The notes under the pieces are model-generated. The model saw only the letters and a program-made list of their open reading frames with translations, ran no database searches and was not told where the DNA came from. From an uncultured Sphingomonadaceae bacterium (GTDB lineage: Bacteria; Pseudomonadota; Alphaproteobacteria; Sphingomonadales; Sphingomonadaceae): a DNA stretch of 64,000 nucleotides. The translations under genes were made by a program, and so were the position numbers. Shown in pieces: positions 48,628 through 56,939 of this stretch; the first letter of the stretch is position 1, and each line of letters opens with the position of its first letter. The DNA lies in NCBI GenBank assembly GCA_902806235.1, contig CADCVW010000012.1:40150-104149 (forward strand). Direction: 5' to 3'.

Positions 48628-49463
48628 TGGCCGACGCCGCGCCCCGCGCCCGCCTGTCGCCGCTCGCGCTCGCCGCCGTGCTGGTCGGCGTGGCGCTGAT
48701 GCTCCTGCCGCTCGCCTGGACCTTGCTGCTTTCGCTGAAAAGCAACGCCGACCTCGCGCGCGACAGCGGGGCGGCCTTTGGCCCGCCCTACACGCTCGAG
48801 AATTACAGGGCGATCCTGCAGAGCGCGTCCACCTTCCGCTGGCTCCTGAACAGCTTGCTCGTCTCGCTCCTCACCACGACGGGCGTGCTGCTCCTGTGCT
48901 CGCTCGCCGGCTACGCCTTCGCCCGACTCGAATTCCCGTTCCGCCGCACCTTGTTCGTCTTCGTGCTGCTCGGCCTCGCCATCCCCGAACAGGCGGTGAT
49001 CCTGCCGCAGCACCAGTTGTTCGCCGAGCTGCGGCTCCACAACAGCTACCCGGGGCTGGTGCTACCCGGACTGGTCGGCTCCTTCGGCGTGTTTTTCATG
49101 ACCCAGTACTTCAAGGGCATCCCGCGCGACCTGGACGAGGCCGCGTTGCTCGACGGCGCGTCGCGGTTCACCATCTTCTGGCGGGTGCTCCTGCCGCTCA
49201 CCGTGCCCGCGCAGGCGACGCTCGGCGTGTTCACCTTCCTCGGCTCGTGGAACGCTTATTGGTGGCCGCTGATCTCCGCGACACGAAGCGACATGTACAC
49301 GCTGACGGTGGGGCTCGCGTCCGCGCAGATGAACTACGCGCAGACAAGCGGGCTCGGCTACCTGATGGCGCAGGCGGTGTTCGCCTCCATCCCGATCTTC
49401 ATGGTGTACATCGTGTTTCAAAAGCAGATCGTCCGCGCGATGGCCGGGACGGCGGTGCGATGA
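48627..49463 (+). CDS. Sugar ABC transporter permease (MalG type)
   Basis: 278 residues, six helices. The EAA loop reads RDLDEAALLDGASRFTIFWRVLLPL. The second strand LGSWNAYWWPLI is a CUT1 hallmark. ATG 48627 overlaps the stop of the first permease (TGATG), and its stop overlaps the binding-protein start. Confidence 0.94.
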   Translation: MADAAPRARLSPLALAAVLVGVALMLLPLAWTLLLSLKSNADLARDSGAAFGPPYTLENYRAILQSASTFRWLLNSLLVSLLTTTGVLLLCSLAGYAFARLEFPFRRTLFVFVLLGLAIPEQAVILPQHQLFAELRLHNSYPGLVLPGLVGSFGVFFMTQYFKGIPRDLDEAALLDGASRFTIFWRVLLPLTVPAQATLGVFTFLGSWNAYWWPLISATRSDMYTLTVGLASAQMNYAQTSGLGYLMAQAVFASIPIFMVYIVFQKQIVRAMAGTAVR

Positions 49464-50779
49464 AGCGGGCCGCGCTGCTCCTGCCGCTGCTCCTCCTCGG
49501 CTGCGCGGGCGGCGAGCAGCGCACGGGCGTCTACCTCCAGCGCTTCTTCGGCGAGTGCACGGCGGTGTACGGCCGGGAGACGAACGTCGCGGCGGCCGAG
49601 GGCGAGTGCGGCATCATCACCGCCATGCTCAACAAGTTCAACGCGGAGAACCCCGACGTTCGCGTCAGCGACAACGTGGTTGCCTGGCCGGGTTACCCGT
49701 CGCTCACCGCGCAGATGGCGGCCAAGGACCCGCCTGACGTCGTCACCATGCATTCGGGCGTGATCGCCGACTATGCGGCCAAAGGGCTGCTCGAGCCGGT
49801 CGAGCCCTACTTGCGCGAAGCAGGCATCGACCCCGCTGCCTTTACCGAGGCGAGCCGGCGCGCGGTGGCCGTCGGCGGGCGGCTGTACGGCCTGCCGTGG
49901 GACACGCACGGCGGGCTGTACCACGTCAACACCAAGCTCTTCGCCCAGGCCGGGCTGATGAAGGACGGCCGCCCCGTGCTGCCGTCCTCGGCGGAAGAGT
50001 TCCTGCGCCACGCCCGCCAGTTCAAGGCGCGCACCGGCAAGCCGTACCTGATCCAGAGCCTAGTCGGCGATCCCGCGGGGCAGGCGCGCAACCTGTACAC
50101 CTATCTGCTCGCCCAGAACGCCGACTTCGTCCCCGCACCCGGCCAGATCCGGCTGCAGACGCCCGAAGCGCGCCGGATCGTGGCCTTCTACCGGCGCATC
50201 AACGAGGAGCGGCTGGGCACGCTCAACCAGGACACGCCGGCGGCGATCGCCTCCTTCACCAACGGCGAGGGCGGCATCTATCCCACCGGCACTTGGATGA
50301 TCGGCCAGTTCGAGACGGACGAGCGGACGCCGGGCCGGCCGTTGCACGACAGTTACGCCGTTTACCCCTTCCCGCGGCTGTTCGGGCGCGACGTGGCCTT
50401 CGTCTCAGGCCACGCCTGGGTCGTGCCCAAGCGCGAGCGGTCGCCCGCCGAGCGCGCGGCGCTGGCTCGCCTGTTCCGCTTCATGGCCGACCACAACGGC
50501 GACTGGGCGCGCACGGGCCACCTGCCCGCCTTCCGCGACGTAATCGAGGGGTCGAAATTCCGCGCGCTCCCGCACCGGGCGGACATCGCGCCCCTCGCCG
50601 CCAAGGGCCGCCCGCTACCGAGCGTGCTCCAGCGCCAGTCGGCGGTGGAGGGCATCGTCGGCGAGGAGGTTTCCGCCGCCGTGATCGGGCAGAAGCCGAT
50701 CGACGCGGCGCTCGCCGACGCCGAACGGCGCATCAACGAGTTCTTGGCGGAAACGCAGGTGGGCACGAGCGCCAGCTGA
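49460..50779 (+). CDS. Sugar ABC transporter substrate-binding lipoprotein
   Basis: 439 residues. Lipoprotein signal with lipobox LLGC (Cys15). Extracellular solute-binding family 1: KFNAENPDVRVS, KDPPDVVTMHS, GLPWDTHGGLYHVNTKLF, and GTWMIGQF. Collects the sugar or polyol for the permeases. Ligand is not inferable. It is the last gene of the cluster, all four transporter genes overlapping by one to four bases. Confidence 0.93.
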   Translation: MKRAALLLPLLLLGCAGGEQRTGVYLQRFFGECTAVYGRETNVAAAEGECGIITAMLNKFNAENPDVRVSDNVVAWPGYPSLTAQMAAKDPPDVVTMHSGVIADYAAKGLLEPVEPYLREAGIDPAAFTEASRRAVAVGGRLYGLPWDTHGGLYHVNTKLFAQAGLMKDGRPVLPSSAEEFLRHARQFKARTGKPYLIQSLVGDPAGQARNLYTYLLAQNADFVPAPGQIRLQTPEARRIVAFYRRINEERLGTLNQDTPAAIASFTNGEGGIYPTGTWMIGQFETDERTPGRPLHDSYAVYPFPRLFGRDVAFVSGHAWVVPKRERSPAERAALARLFRFMADHNGDWARTGHLPAFRDVIEGSKFRALPHRADIAPLAAKGRPLPSVLQRQSAVEGIVGEEVSAAVIGQKPIDAALADAERRINEFLAETQVGTSAS

Positions 50780-50791
50780 CTAGCTGCGTGC

Positions 50792-50828
50792 TTGCCATTT
50801 GGCAGTGTGCGGCTTATCTGTTGCCAAT
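50792..50828 (+). promoter_or_regulatory. Promoter/operator of the toxin–antitoxin module
   Basis: A perfect palindrome TGCCA-TT-TGGCA (50793–50804) overlaps a -35-like TTGCCA (50792–50797). A -10-like TTATCT (50814–50819) follows at 16 bases, and a second half-site TTGCCAAT lies at 50821–50828. Antitoxins of this family repress their own promoter, so this is a likely operator. An AGGAG ribosome site follows at 50833. Confidence 0.5.
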
Positions 50829-50843
50829 CAGCAGGAGTCGCTC

Positions 50844-51257
50844 ATGTCTTCCGTCGCCCTCGTTGACGCCGCGCCGCGCCCTTTCGTCCCCGAGCCGATC
50901 AGCGACGAGGAGGCGCAGGCCGCCTTCCGCGCTGTTGTGCGCCTATTCGGGCTGTGGGGCGTCACTGACGAGCAGGCGGCTACCCTGCTCGACCTGCCGC
51001 TGCGCAGCTACCGCCGCTGGAAGGCGGGGGAGATCGGCCGCATCGACCGCGACGGCAAGGCGCGGCTCTCCAACCTGCTAGGCGTCCACAAGGCGCTGCG
51101 CCTGATCTTCGCCGATCCCGCGCGCGGCTACCGTTGGGTGAAGGCCCCGAATGACGCCTACGGCGGACGCTCGGCGCTGGACGTGATGCTCGGCGGCGAG
51201 CTCACCGACCTCATGCGCGTACGCCGCTACTTGGACGCGGAGCGCGGCGGCTGGTGA
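50844..51257 (+). CDS. Xre/MbcA/ParS-family antitoxin
   Basis: 137 residues. An N-terminal helix-turn-helix-like part (VTDEQAATLLDLPLRSYRRWKAG) is followed by the toxin-binding ParS/MbcA domain: LSNLLGVHKALRLIFADPARGYRWVKAPNDAYGGRSALDVML. The C-terminal residues overlap the toxin start (GTGA). Neutralises the RES toxin and represses the operon. Confidence 0.9.
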   Translation: MSSVALVDAAPRPFVPEPISDEEAQAAFRAVVRLFGLWGVTDEQAATLLDLPLRSYRRWKAGEIGRIDRDGKARLSNLLGVHKALRLIFADPARGYRWVKAPNDAYGGRSALDVMLGGELTDLMRVRRYLDAERGGW

Positions 51258-51964
51258 TCGATCCGGCGGCGGTGCCGACGGCCCCCGTCGATTGGCGGGG
51301 CGCCCGGCGCATCATCCGCAGCATCTTCCCGCCGATCGACCTTTTCGAGGACCTCGCTGACCCCGCCGATTGGCCGCTCCTAATCTCGGTAGAGGGCAAG
51401 ACCAACCCGCGGCTGATGGAGACGCTGGGCGCGCTCGACCTCGTGCCGCCGGCGCGGCGCGTTGGCGGCCCGGGCGCGAGCTGGCTGATGGCGCCCTTTA
51501 CCCACGTCAGCCCCGACCGGCCGAGCCGCTTTTCCGCAGGAGCCTACGGCGTACTCTACGTCGCCCGGGACTTCACTACCGCGCTCGCCGAGACCGTCCA
51601 CCACCACGGCCGCTTCTTGGCCGCCACCGCCGAGCCGCTCGGCTGGACCTCGCAATTCCGCGAGATCGCGCTGGACGTGGCGCTGCCCGCCCGTGACCTG
51701 CGCGACGAAGCCCGCTTCGCCGCGGCGCTGCGCCCCGACGACTACCGCGAAAGCCAGCGGCTCGGCGCCGCGCTCCGCGCAGGCGGCGCGGAGGGGATCG
51801 TCTACCCGAGCCGCCGGTCGGCCGGCGGCGAGTGCGTCGCACTGTTCTTCCCCGACCTCGCGGCGAACCCCGTGCAGGGCCGCCACCTCCGCTACCATTG
51901 GAACGGCGCGCGGGTGGACTACGTGCGCGAAGTCGGCGGCGGCGTGTTCCGGCTCGAGCCTTAA
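51254..51964 (+). CDS. RES-domain toxin
   Basis: 236 residues. RES-family toxins degrade NAD+ when not bound by antitoxin. The domain spans most of the protein: RFSAGAYGVLYVARDFTTALAETVHHHGRF carries the Arg, Tyr and Glu of the active site, and SRRSAGGECVALF the Ser. GTG 51254 overlaps the antitoxin stop. The pair is an intact type II module. Confidence 0.9.
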   Translation: MIDPAAVPTAPVDWRGARRIIRSIFPPIDLFEDLADPADWPLLISVEGKTNPRLMETLGALDLVPPARRVGGPGASWLMAPFTHVSPDRPSRFSAGAYGVLYVARDFTTALAETVHHHGRFLAATAEPLGWTSQFREIALDVALPARDLRDEARFAAALRPDDYRESQRLGAALRAGGAEGIVYPSRRSAGGECVALFFPDLAANPVQGRHLRYHWNGARVDYVREVGGGVFRLEP

Positions 51965-52904
51965 GCCGCTTCGTTTCGCAGCACGCTGTTGCTGAGCAGG
52001 CGGTGCAGGTCGTGCTCAAGCAGCTGGCGGCTCGCGGCGGCGAGCCGCATCTCCGGCGCGAGAAGGCGGGCGGTGCCGCGCTTGGTCTTGGCAGAGTAGA
52101 GGGCGAGGTCCGCCTTGCGGAACAGCGTTTCGGACGTGTCGTTCGCTTCCGCCGCGGCGATGCCGATCAACAGAGTGCGGTCGTCTACCGTGTAGGGCAT
52201 GGAAACGTAGGTGATGCAGCGCTGCGCCAGCGTCTCTAGCTCCGCCTCCTCGCGCGGCACGGAGATGAACACCTCGAACTCGTCGCCAACCTTGTGGCCC
52301 TAGGTGTCGTTGATCTCCTTGAACCGGTCGAGGTCGACGAGGATCAGCACGTAGCGCGCGCCGCGGCGGCGCAGCGTGTCCTCCAGCGCCCTCAGGATCA
52401 TCGCGCGGTTGGGCAGCCCGGTGAGCGAGTCGTAGCGCGCGGCGCGGCGCTTCTCCGCCCCCGCCCGCGCGCTCCGACAGGTCGCAGCCGATGCCGCGGA
52501 ACCCCGTCACCGCGCCGTCCGCGTCCGTGATCGGCCGGCCGGTCATCGACCACAGCTTGCTCGGATCGTGCGCGGCCTTGACCGTCAGGTCGGTGAAGGG
52601 GAGCTGGCGGGTGAGGTAGAAGGGAAGCGCGCTCGCCGCCCGGACCATCGACGTCGTTCAGGCAATCGAGCGCGAGGTCGGCGAGCCGCACGCCGGCATA
52701 GGAGGAAGCGTCGAGCCCGGCCTAGGCGAGGATCGCGCCCGACAGGTAGGTCAGCCGTCCATCGGTATCGACTTCCCAGAATCAGCCCTTGCCGCTGTCC
52801 TCGAAGGCGGACGCGAAGCGCGAGGTATCGTCGGGCGCGTCCTCGACCACCGGCGGGGCGTCGCGACCCTGCCGAAGCCTGAGCGATGCGAACAAGCTAC
52901 TCAC
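51961..52904 (-). pseudogene. Decayed PAS–GGDEF (diguanylate cyclase) gene
   Basis: From GTG 52904 the sequence reads SSLFASLRLRQGRDAPP, then DSGKG-TGA-FWEVDTDGRLTYLSG (stop at 52782–52784), ILA-TAG-AGLDASSYAG (stop at 52722–52724), and a PAS core. A frame change near 52640 leads to LPFYLTRQLPFTDLTV and another near 52470 to EKRRAARYDSLTGLPNRAM. VLILVDLDRFKEINDT-TAG-GHKVGDEFEVF then has a third stop (52300–52302) inside the GGDEF domain, whose motif reads VGDEF. The end is …LLSNSVLRNEAA. Three stops plus two shifts mean it is inactive. It overlaps the toxin stop by 4 bases. Confidence 0.88.
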
Positions 52905-52989
52905 GGCGCGCCGGCCTCCCCCCCCCGAGCCGCGCCGCGAGCGCCGCCGTACCGGGGAGAGTGCTAGGGCGACGCAGGTTAAGAAGGCG

Positions 52990-53412
52990 TCAGCGCGCTC
53001 GCCGCCACGTCTGGCTTTGGCAGAAAATCGCCACGCAACCCTTCACGCCCAATCGCCCGTCGGGCCGGAGCTTGAGGATCGAACGGTAGGTCTTGCCCTC
53101 CTCCGGGCTGTAGATGCGGCCGCGCCAGTCGCTGCCGCGGTCGGTGAAACCCGACAGCACCCTCAGCCCCTGGATCGGCCGGTCGCGCAGCGCCTTGTTC
53201 GGGTTGCGCGAGTCGCGCGGCGGGCCGTCGGGCGTGGGGGCGAGGATGCGGCTGATCCGCCCGCACCGCGCCGCCGCCGCCGCCCCGGCGCAAGGCCCGA
53301 TGGTGACCTGGGCGCGGCCGTCCTGGGTGATCCAGGTGCCGTCGATCGGCTGCGCGGCGAAGGCGGGTGCGGCGAGCAGGAACAGCGGGTAGAGCAGGCG
53401 GGAAACACGCAT
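52990..53412 (-). CDS. DUF2147 family exported protein
   Basis: 140 residues. Signal peptide LLYPLFLLAAPAFAA, then PIDGTWITQDGRAQVTIGPC, GRIYSPEEGKTYRS and LRPDGRLGVKGCVAIFCQSQTW, which are DUF2147 features. Probably a small periplasmic beta-barrel of unknown role. ATG 53412; an AGAGGAG site lies upstream within the 16-base gap and divergent gene start. Confidence 0.88.
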   Translation of the reverse strand: MRVSRLLYPLFLLAAPAFAAQPIDGTWITQDGRAQVTIGPCAGAAAAARCGRISRILAPTPDGPPRDSRNPNKALRDRPIQGLRVLSGFTDRGSDWRGRIYSPEEGKTYRSILKLRPDGRLGVKGCVAIFCQSQTWRRAR

Positions 53413-53428
53413 CGAACAGGGGCTCCTC

Positions 53429-54295
53429 TTGAACTGGCGCATCGGCATCATCGGCGGTTCCGGCCTATACGCCATCGAAATGCTCACGGACGCGCGGTGG
53501 CGCAAGGTGGATACGCCTTGGGGACTGCCCTCCGACGAGCTGCTGTTCGGCCGCTTGGGCGACATGGAGCTGGTGTTCCTTCCCCGCCACGGGCGCGGGC
53601 ACCGCATCCCGCCGAGCGAGGTCAACGCCCGGGCGAACGTCGACGCGCTCAAGCGCGCGGGCTGCACGGACCTGCTCGCCATCAGCTCGGTTGGCTCGCT
53701 CCGCGAGGGGCTCGCGCCCGGCCGCTTCGTCGTGGTCGATCAGTTCATCGACCGCACGATGGCGCGGCCGTCCTCCTTCTTCGGGACGGGACTCGTCGCC
53801 CACGTCTCCATGGCGGAGCCGACCTGCCCCCGCCTGTCCGCCTTCGCCGCTGCGGCGGTGGTCGCGGCGGGCGGCGAGGTGGCGGAGAACGCGACCTATC
53901 TGGCGATGGAAGGGCCGCAGTTCTCCACCCGGGCGGAGAGCCTGATGTACCGCGCCTGGGGCGCCGACGTGATCGGCATGACCGCGATGCCCGAAGCCAA
54001 GCTCGCGCGGGAAGCGGAGCTCCCCTACGCGCTGGTCGGCATGGTCACCGACTACGATTGCTGGCGCGAGGAAGCGGCGTTCGTCGAGGTATCGGAGGTG
54101 ATCGGCCAGATGAACGCCAACGGCGAGGTCGCGCGGCGGCTGGTGGCCGAGTTCGCCCGCGCGCTGCCGGCGGAGCGGACAGCGTCGCCGCTCGACACGG
54201 TGCTCGACCACGCGATCATCACGGGGGCGGACGCGCGCGATCCGGCGCTGGTGGGGAAGCTGGACGCGGTGCTGGGGCGGGTGATGGGGAGCTGA
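53429..54295 (+). CDS. mtnP: S-methyl-5'-thioadenosine phosphorylase
   Basis: 288 residues. Phosphorolyses methylthioadenosine to adenine and methylthioribose-1-phosphate. IGIIGGSGLY phosphate loop, FLPRHGRGHRIPPSEVN, EGPQFSTRAES, GMTAMPEAKLAREAELPYA, and TDYDCW. The Asp of TDYD marks adenine-specific MTAPs as opposed to guanosine-type phosphorylases. The TTG at 53429 matches the family start (xWRIGIIGGSG). The radical SAM genes nearby produce related adenosyl compounds, see findings. Confidence 0.95.
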   Translation: MNWRIGIIGGSGLYAIEMLTDARWRKVDTPWGLPSDELLFGRLGDMELVFLPRHGRGHRIPPSEVNARANVDALKRAGCTDLLAISSVGSLREGLAPGRFVVVDQFIDRTMARPSSFFGTGLVAHVSMAEPTCPRLSAFAAAAVVAAGGEVAENATYLAMEGPQFSTRAESLMYRAWGADVIGMTAMPEAKLAREAELPYALVGMVTDYDCWREEAAFVEVSEVIGQMNANGEVARRLVAEFARALPAERTASPLDTVLDHAIITGADARDPALVGKLDAVLGRVMGS

Positions 54296-54300
54296 CGATG

Positions 54301-54476
54301 CATCTCCTTCTCCCCCTTGAGGGAGAAGGATCCGGAGACTTAGCAGCTTGCTGCTTAGTCTCAGTTGGATGAGGGGTACTCGCTCGCGCAAAGAGTGCGC
54401 GTGATGCGGAGCATCGCCCCCTCACTCTCCCACGTTGCTCTGCAACGCGGGCCTCTCCCTCAAGGGGAAAGGGGTG
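54301..54476. repeat. Intergenic palindromic repeat cluster between convergent genes
   Basis: Successive hairpins: CTTCTCCC…GGGAGAAG (about 54307–54329), a near-perfect GAGACTTAGCAGC/GCTGCTTAGTCTC pair (about 54335–54362), CGTTGC-TCT-GCAACG (about 54433–54447) and a CTCCCTCAAGGGG end. The arrangement resembles 38362–38545. It probably stops both the mtnP and radical SAM transcripts. No gene is seen. Confidence 0.65.
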
Positions 54477-55472
54477 TCACCCCGAACAGCTCGCCCCGCC
54501 CAGCACGCAGAAGCGCGCGCAGTGCGGATGGTTGAGCGGCACGGGCCGCGCCGCCTCCGCCAGCGTCTCCCCCAAGTCGAACCCCGGCGCGTAAGGCAGG
54601 AGCGTGCAGGCGACCACCCGCGCGCTCGCCTCACCTTTCCGCCGCACCACCATCCGGCTCGTCGCGCACATCACGCCGTCCGGGCGCTTGCCCAGGATGT
54701 CCCAGCAGCCCGTGCTGATCTCCGGCACGTCCGCCGCCTCGTCCATCTCGGGGAAGAGCACCGCGCGGGCCGGGTCGGCAGCGTCCACGCCAATGCCTTC
54801 CGCCGCGAACAGTCGGGCGTAGCCGACGCGCGCCGCCGCCTCACGCTCGCCCGCCAGCCGCCGTCCGGCGATGGCGAGCGAGAAGCCGTTGGCCGACAGC
54901 CAGCGCAGGCCGTCGATCGCGGCCTCCCAGCTGCCCGGCCCGCGCTCGCCTTCGTGGACCTCCCGTGAATGATGGTCGAGGCTAACCCGAAGGGTGAGCT
55001 TCGCGCCGAACCGCTCGCGCAAGGTAAGCAGCGCGGCTTCGTAGCGGCGCATCGGCTTCATGGCGTTGGTGAGCACCAGCGCCTCGAACCCCGCCGCCAG
55101 CGTACGCTCGAGCATGGGCACGAACTCGCGATTCATGAACGGTTCGCCGCCGGTGAAGCCGATCTCGCGCACGGGGCGGCCCGACGCGGCGATCTCGTGG
55201 AGGAACCGCGCCACCTCCGCTTCCGTCAGGTAGACGAGCGCGTCGTTCACCGGCGAGCTGTCGATGTAGCAGTTGGCGCAGGCGAGGTTGCACAGCGTCC
55301 CCGTGTTGAACCACAGGGTGTCGAGCGCGACGAAGGGCGCGCGGGCGCGCTCCTCGCCCTTGGCGGTGACGAGCGGGTCGCGGAACTTGCGGCTGACGAG
55401 CGGCTGCGCGGCCACCGCGAACGGGGACGGGCCAGCGGACGCATTGCGGGTGCGAGGCATCGTGCGGGTCAT
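54477..55472 (-). CDS. Radical SAM protein
   Basis: 331 residues. The 4Fe-4S cluster motif is CNLACANC with Cys61, Cys65 and Cys68 (CxxxCxxC), followed by the GFTGGEPFMN SAM-binding GGEP motif. Further Cys near the end (SCWDILG-like CW, CARFCVLGGASCSG) suggest an auxiliary cluster or metal. Substrate unknown. ATG 55472 has an AAGGAG site 6 bases upstream and overlaps the upstream oxidoreductase stop (ATGA). Confidence 0.9.
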   Translation of the reverse strand: MTRTMPRTRNASAGPSPFAVAAQPLVSRKFRDPLVTAKGEERARAPFVALDTLWFNTGTLCNLACANCYIDSSPVNDALVYLTEAEVARFLHEIAASGRPVREIGFTGGEPFMNREFVPMLERTLAAGFEALVLTNAMKPMRRYEAALLTLRERFGAKLTLRVSLDHHSREVHEGERGPGSWEAAIDGLRWLSANGFSLAIAGRRLAGEREAAARVGYARLFAAEGIGVDAADPARAVLFPEMDEAADVPEISTGCWDILGKRPDGVMCATSRMVVRRKGEASARVVACTLLPYAPGFDLGETLAEAARPVPLNHPHCARFCVLGGASCSG

Positions 55473-56878
55473 CGGCGGCTCCTTGCCAGCAGGCGCGCCC
55501 AGCGTCGCGGCCATTTTTCAAAGACTTGGCGTTCGTAGAGCGAAAAGGCGGCGGTCTTGGCGATCTCCGCGCGGGTCGGGTAGGCGACGACGGCGCTGCC
55601 GAGCGCGAAGGCCGAGGCCTTGCCCGTGATCTGCTGCGCCAGCGGCAGCAGCAGCTCGCCCGCGCGGGCGCCGACGATCGTCGCGCCGACCGTCCGCCCG
55701 CGGCGCCGCACGAGCTTGAGGAAGCCGCGCGCGTCGCCCTCGCAGATCGCACGGTTGTTGTGGGCGAATTCTTCGCGGACCACCTCCACGTCGCTCCAGC
55801 GCTCGCGCGCGGCGGCTTCCGTCAGCCCGACCTGGGCGAGCTCCGGGTCGGCGTAGGTGACCCAGGGCAGCGCGCGCCAGTCGACGCGGGCGGGGTAGCC
55901 CAGCGCGATGTTGAGTGCGGCGACCGAACCGTCGTGCCCGGCGGCGTGGGTGAAACGCGGCCCGGCGCGGCAGTCCCCCACCGCGAAAACGTGGCGCAGG
56001 CTGGTGCGCCGCCGCTCGTCGACGACGATGCCGTCGGGGCCGTGCGCCACGCCGATCGCGTCGAGTTCAAGCTCGCCGATGTTGGGCGTCCGCCCCGCGG
56101 CGATCAGCAGGTGGCTCGCGTCGAGCCGCGCGTCGTCGTCGAGGAGCAGCGACACGCCGTCGCCCGCGCGGGCGACTTCGCGCAGCCCCGCGCGGCGGAT
56201 AGCGACGCCCTCCGCCTCCAGCTGCTCGACCACCACGGCCGCGGCGTCCGGATCGTCGCGCCCGAGCACCCGGCCGCGCGCGAGCAGGGTGACGTCCGAG
56301 CCCAACCGGCGGAACGCTTGCGCCATCTCCACCCCGATTGGCCCCGCGCCGAGGATCGCCAAGTGGCGCGGCAGCTCCGTTAATTCCCATAGCGTCTCGT
56401 TGGTGAGGTAGGGCGCGTCGGCGAGGCCGGGGACGTCGGGCACGACCGGCCGCGAGCCCGTCGCGATCACCAAGCGCGGGGCGCTCAGCCGGCGGTTGCC
56501 GACGAGGAGCGTGCGCGCGTCGAGGAAGCGGGCGCGGGACCGCAGCACCTCCACCCCCATCGTTTCGAACCGCTCGGCCGAGTCCTCCGGCGCGATGGCG
56601 GCGATCGTCTCGTGGACGTGGCGGTGGACTGCGCGGAAGTCGACCTCCGGCAGGCGCAGCGCTACGCCCAGCGCTTCCCCCCGGCGCGCGGCGGCGGCCC
56701 GCGCCGCGCTGGCGAGCAGCGCCTTGGACGGCACGCAGCCGTTGTTGAGGCACTCACCGCCCATCACCGCGCCCTCGATCAGCGCGACGCGCAGCCCCCA
56801 CATCGCGCAGCCGCCCGCCGCGGTGAGCCCGGCGGCCCCCGCGCCGATCACCAAGAGGTCGTGGGTGTGGGACGGCAT
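55469..56878 (-). CDS. Pyridine nucleotide-disulfide oxidoreductase (mercuric reductase-like)
   Basis: 469 residues. FAD motif GAGAAGL (12–18), redox-active disulfide GGECLNNGCVPSK (Cys43, Cys48), NAD(P) motif GAGPIGVEMAQAF, FAVGDCRAG, and the C-terminal dimer domain. No heavy-metal-binding N-terminal domain and no C-terminal Cys pair of true MerA, so mercury reduction is unlikely. Dithiol substrate unknown. Coupled to the radical SAM gene. Confidence 0.9.
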   Translation of the reverse strand: MPSHTHDLLVIGAGAAGLTAAGGCAMWGLRVALIEGAVMGGECLNNGCVPSKALLASAARAAAARRGEALGVALRLPEVDFRAVHRHVHETIAAIAPEDSAERFETMGVEVLRSRARFLDARTLLVGNRRLSAPRLVIATGSRPVVPDVPGLADAPYLTNETLWELTELPRHLAILGAGPIGVEMAQAFRRLGSDVTLLARGRVLGRDDPDAAAVVVEQLEAEGVAIRRAGLREVARAGDGVSLLLDDDARLDASHLLIAAGRTPNIGELELDAIGVAHGPDGIVVDERRRTSLRHVFAVGDCRAGPRFTHAAGHDGSVAALNIALGYPARVDWRALPWVTYADPELAQVGLTEAAARERWSDVEVVREEFAHNNRAICEGDARGFLKLVRRRGRTVGATIVGARAGELLLPLAQQITGKASAFALGSAVVAYPTRAEIAKTAAFSLYERQVFEKWPRRWARLLARSRR

Positions 56879-56939
56879 CTCGCCAAGCTACGTCGCGCGT
56901 CGGCTTCCGATTTCAACCCCGGCGTGCAAGGGCGCGCTC

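Noticed and set aside
55469..56878. True mercuric reductase (MerA)
   Set aside because: The redox disulfide is there, but the N-terminal metal-binding domain and C-terminal Cys pair are missing and no mer genes lie nearby.
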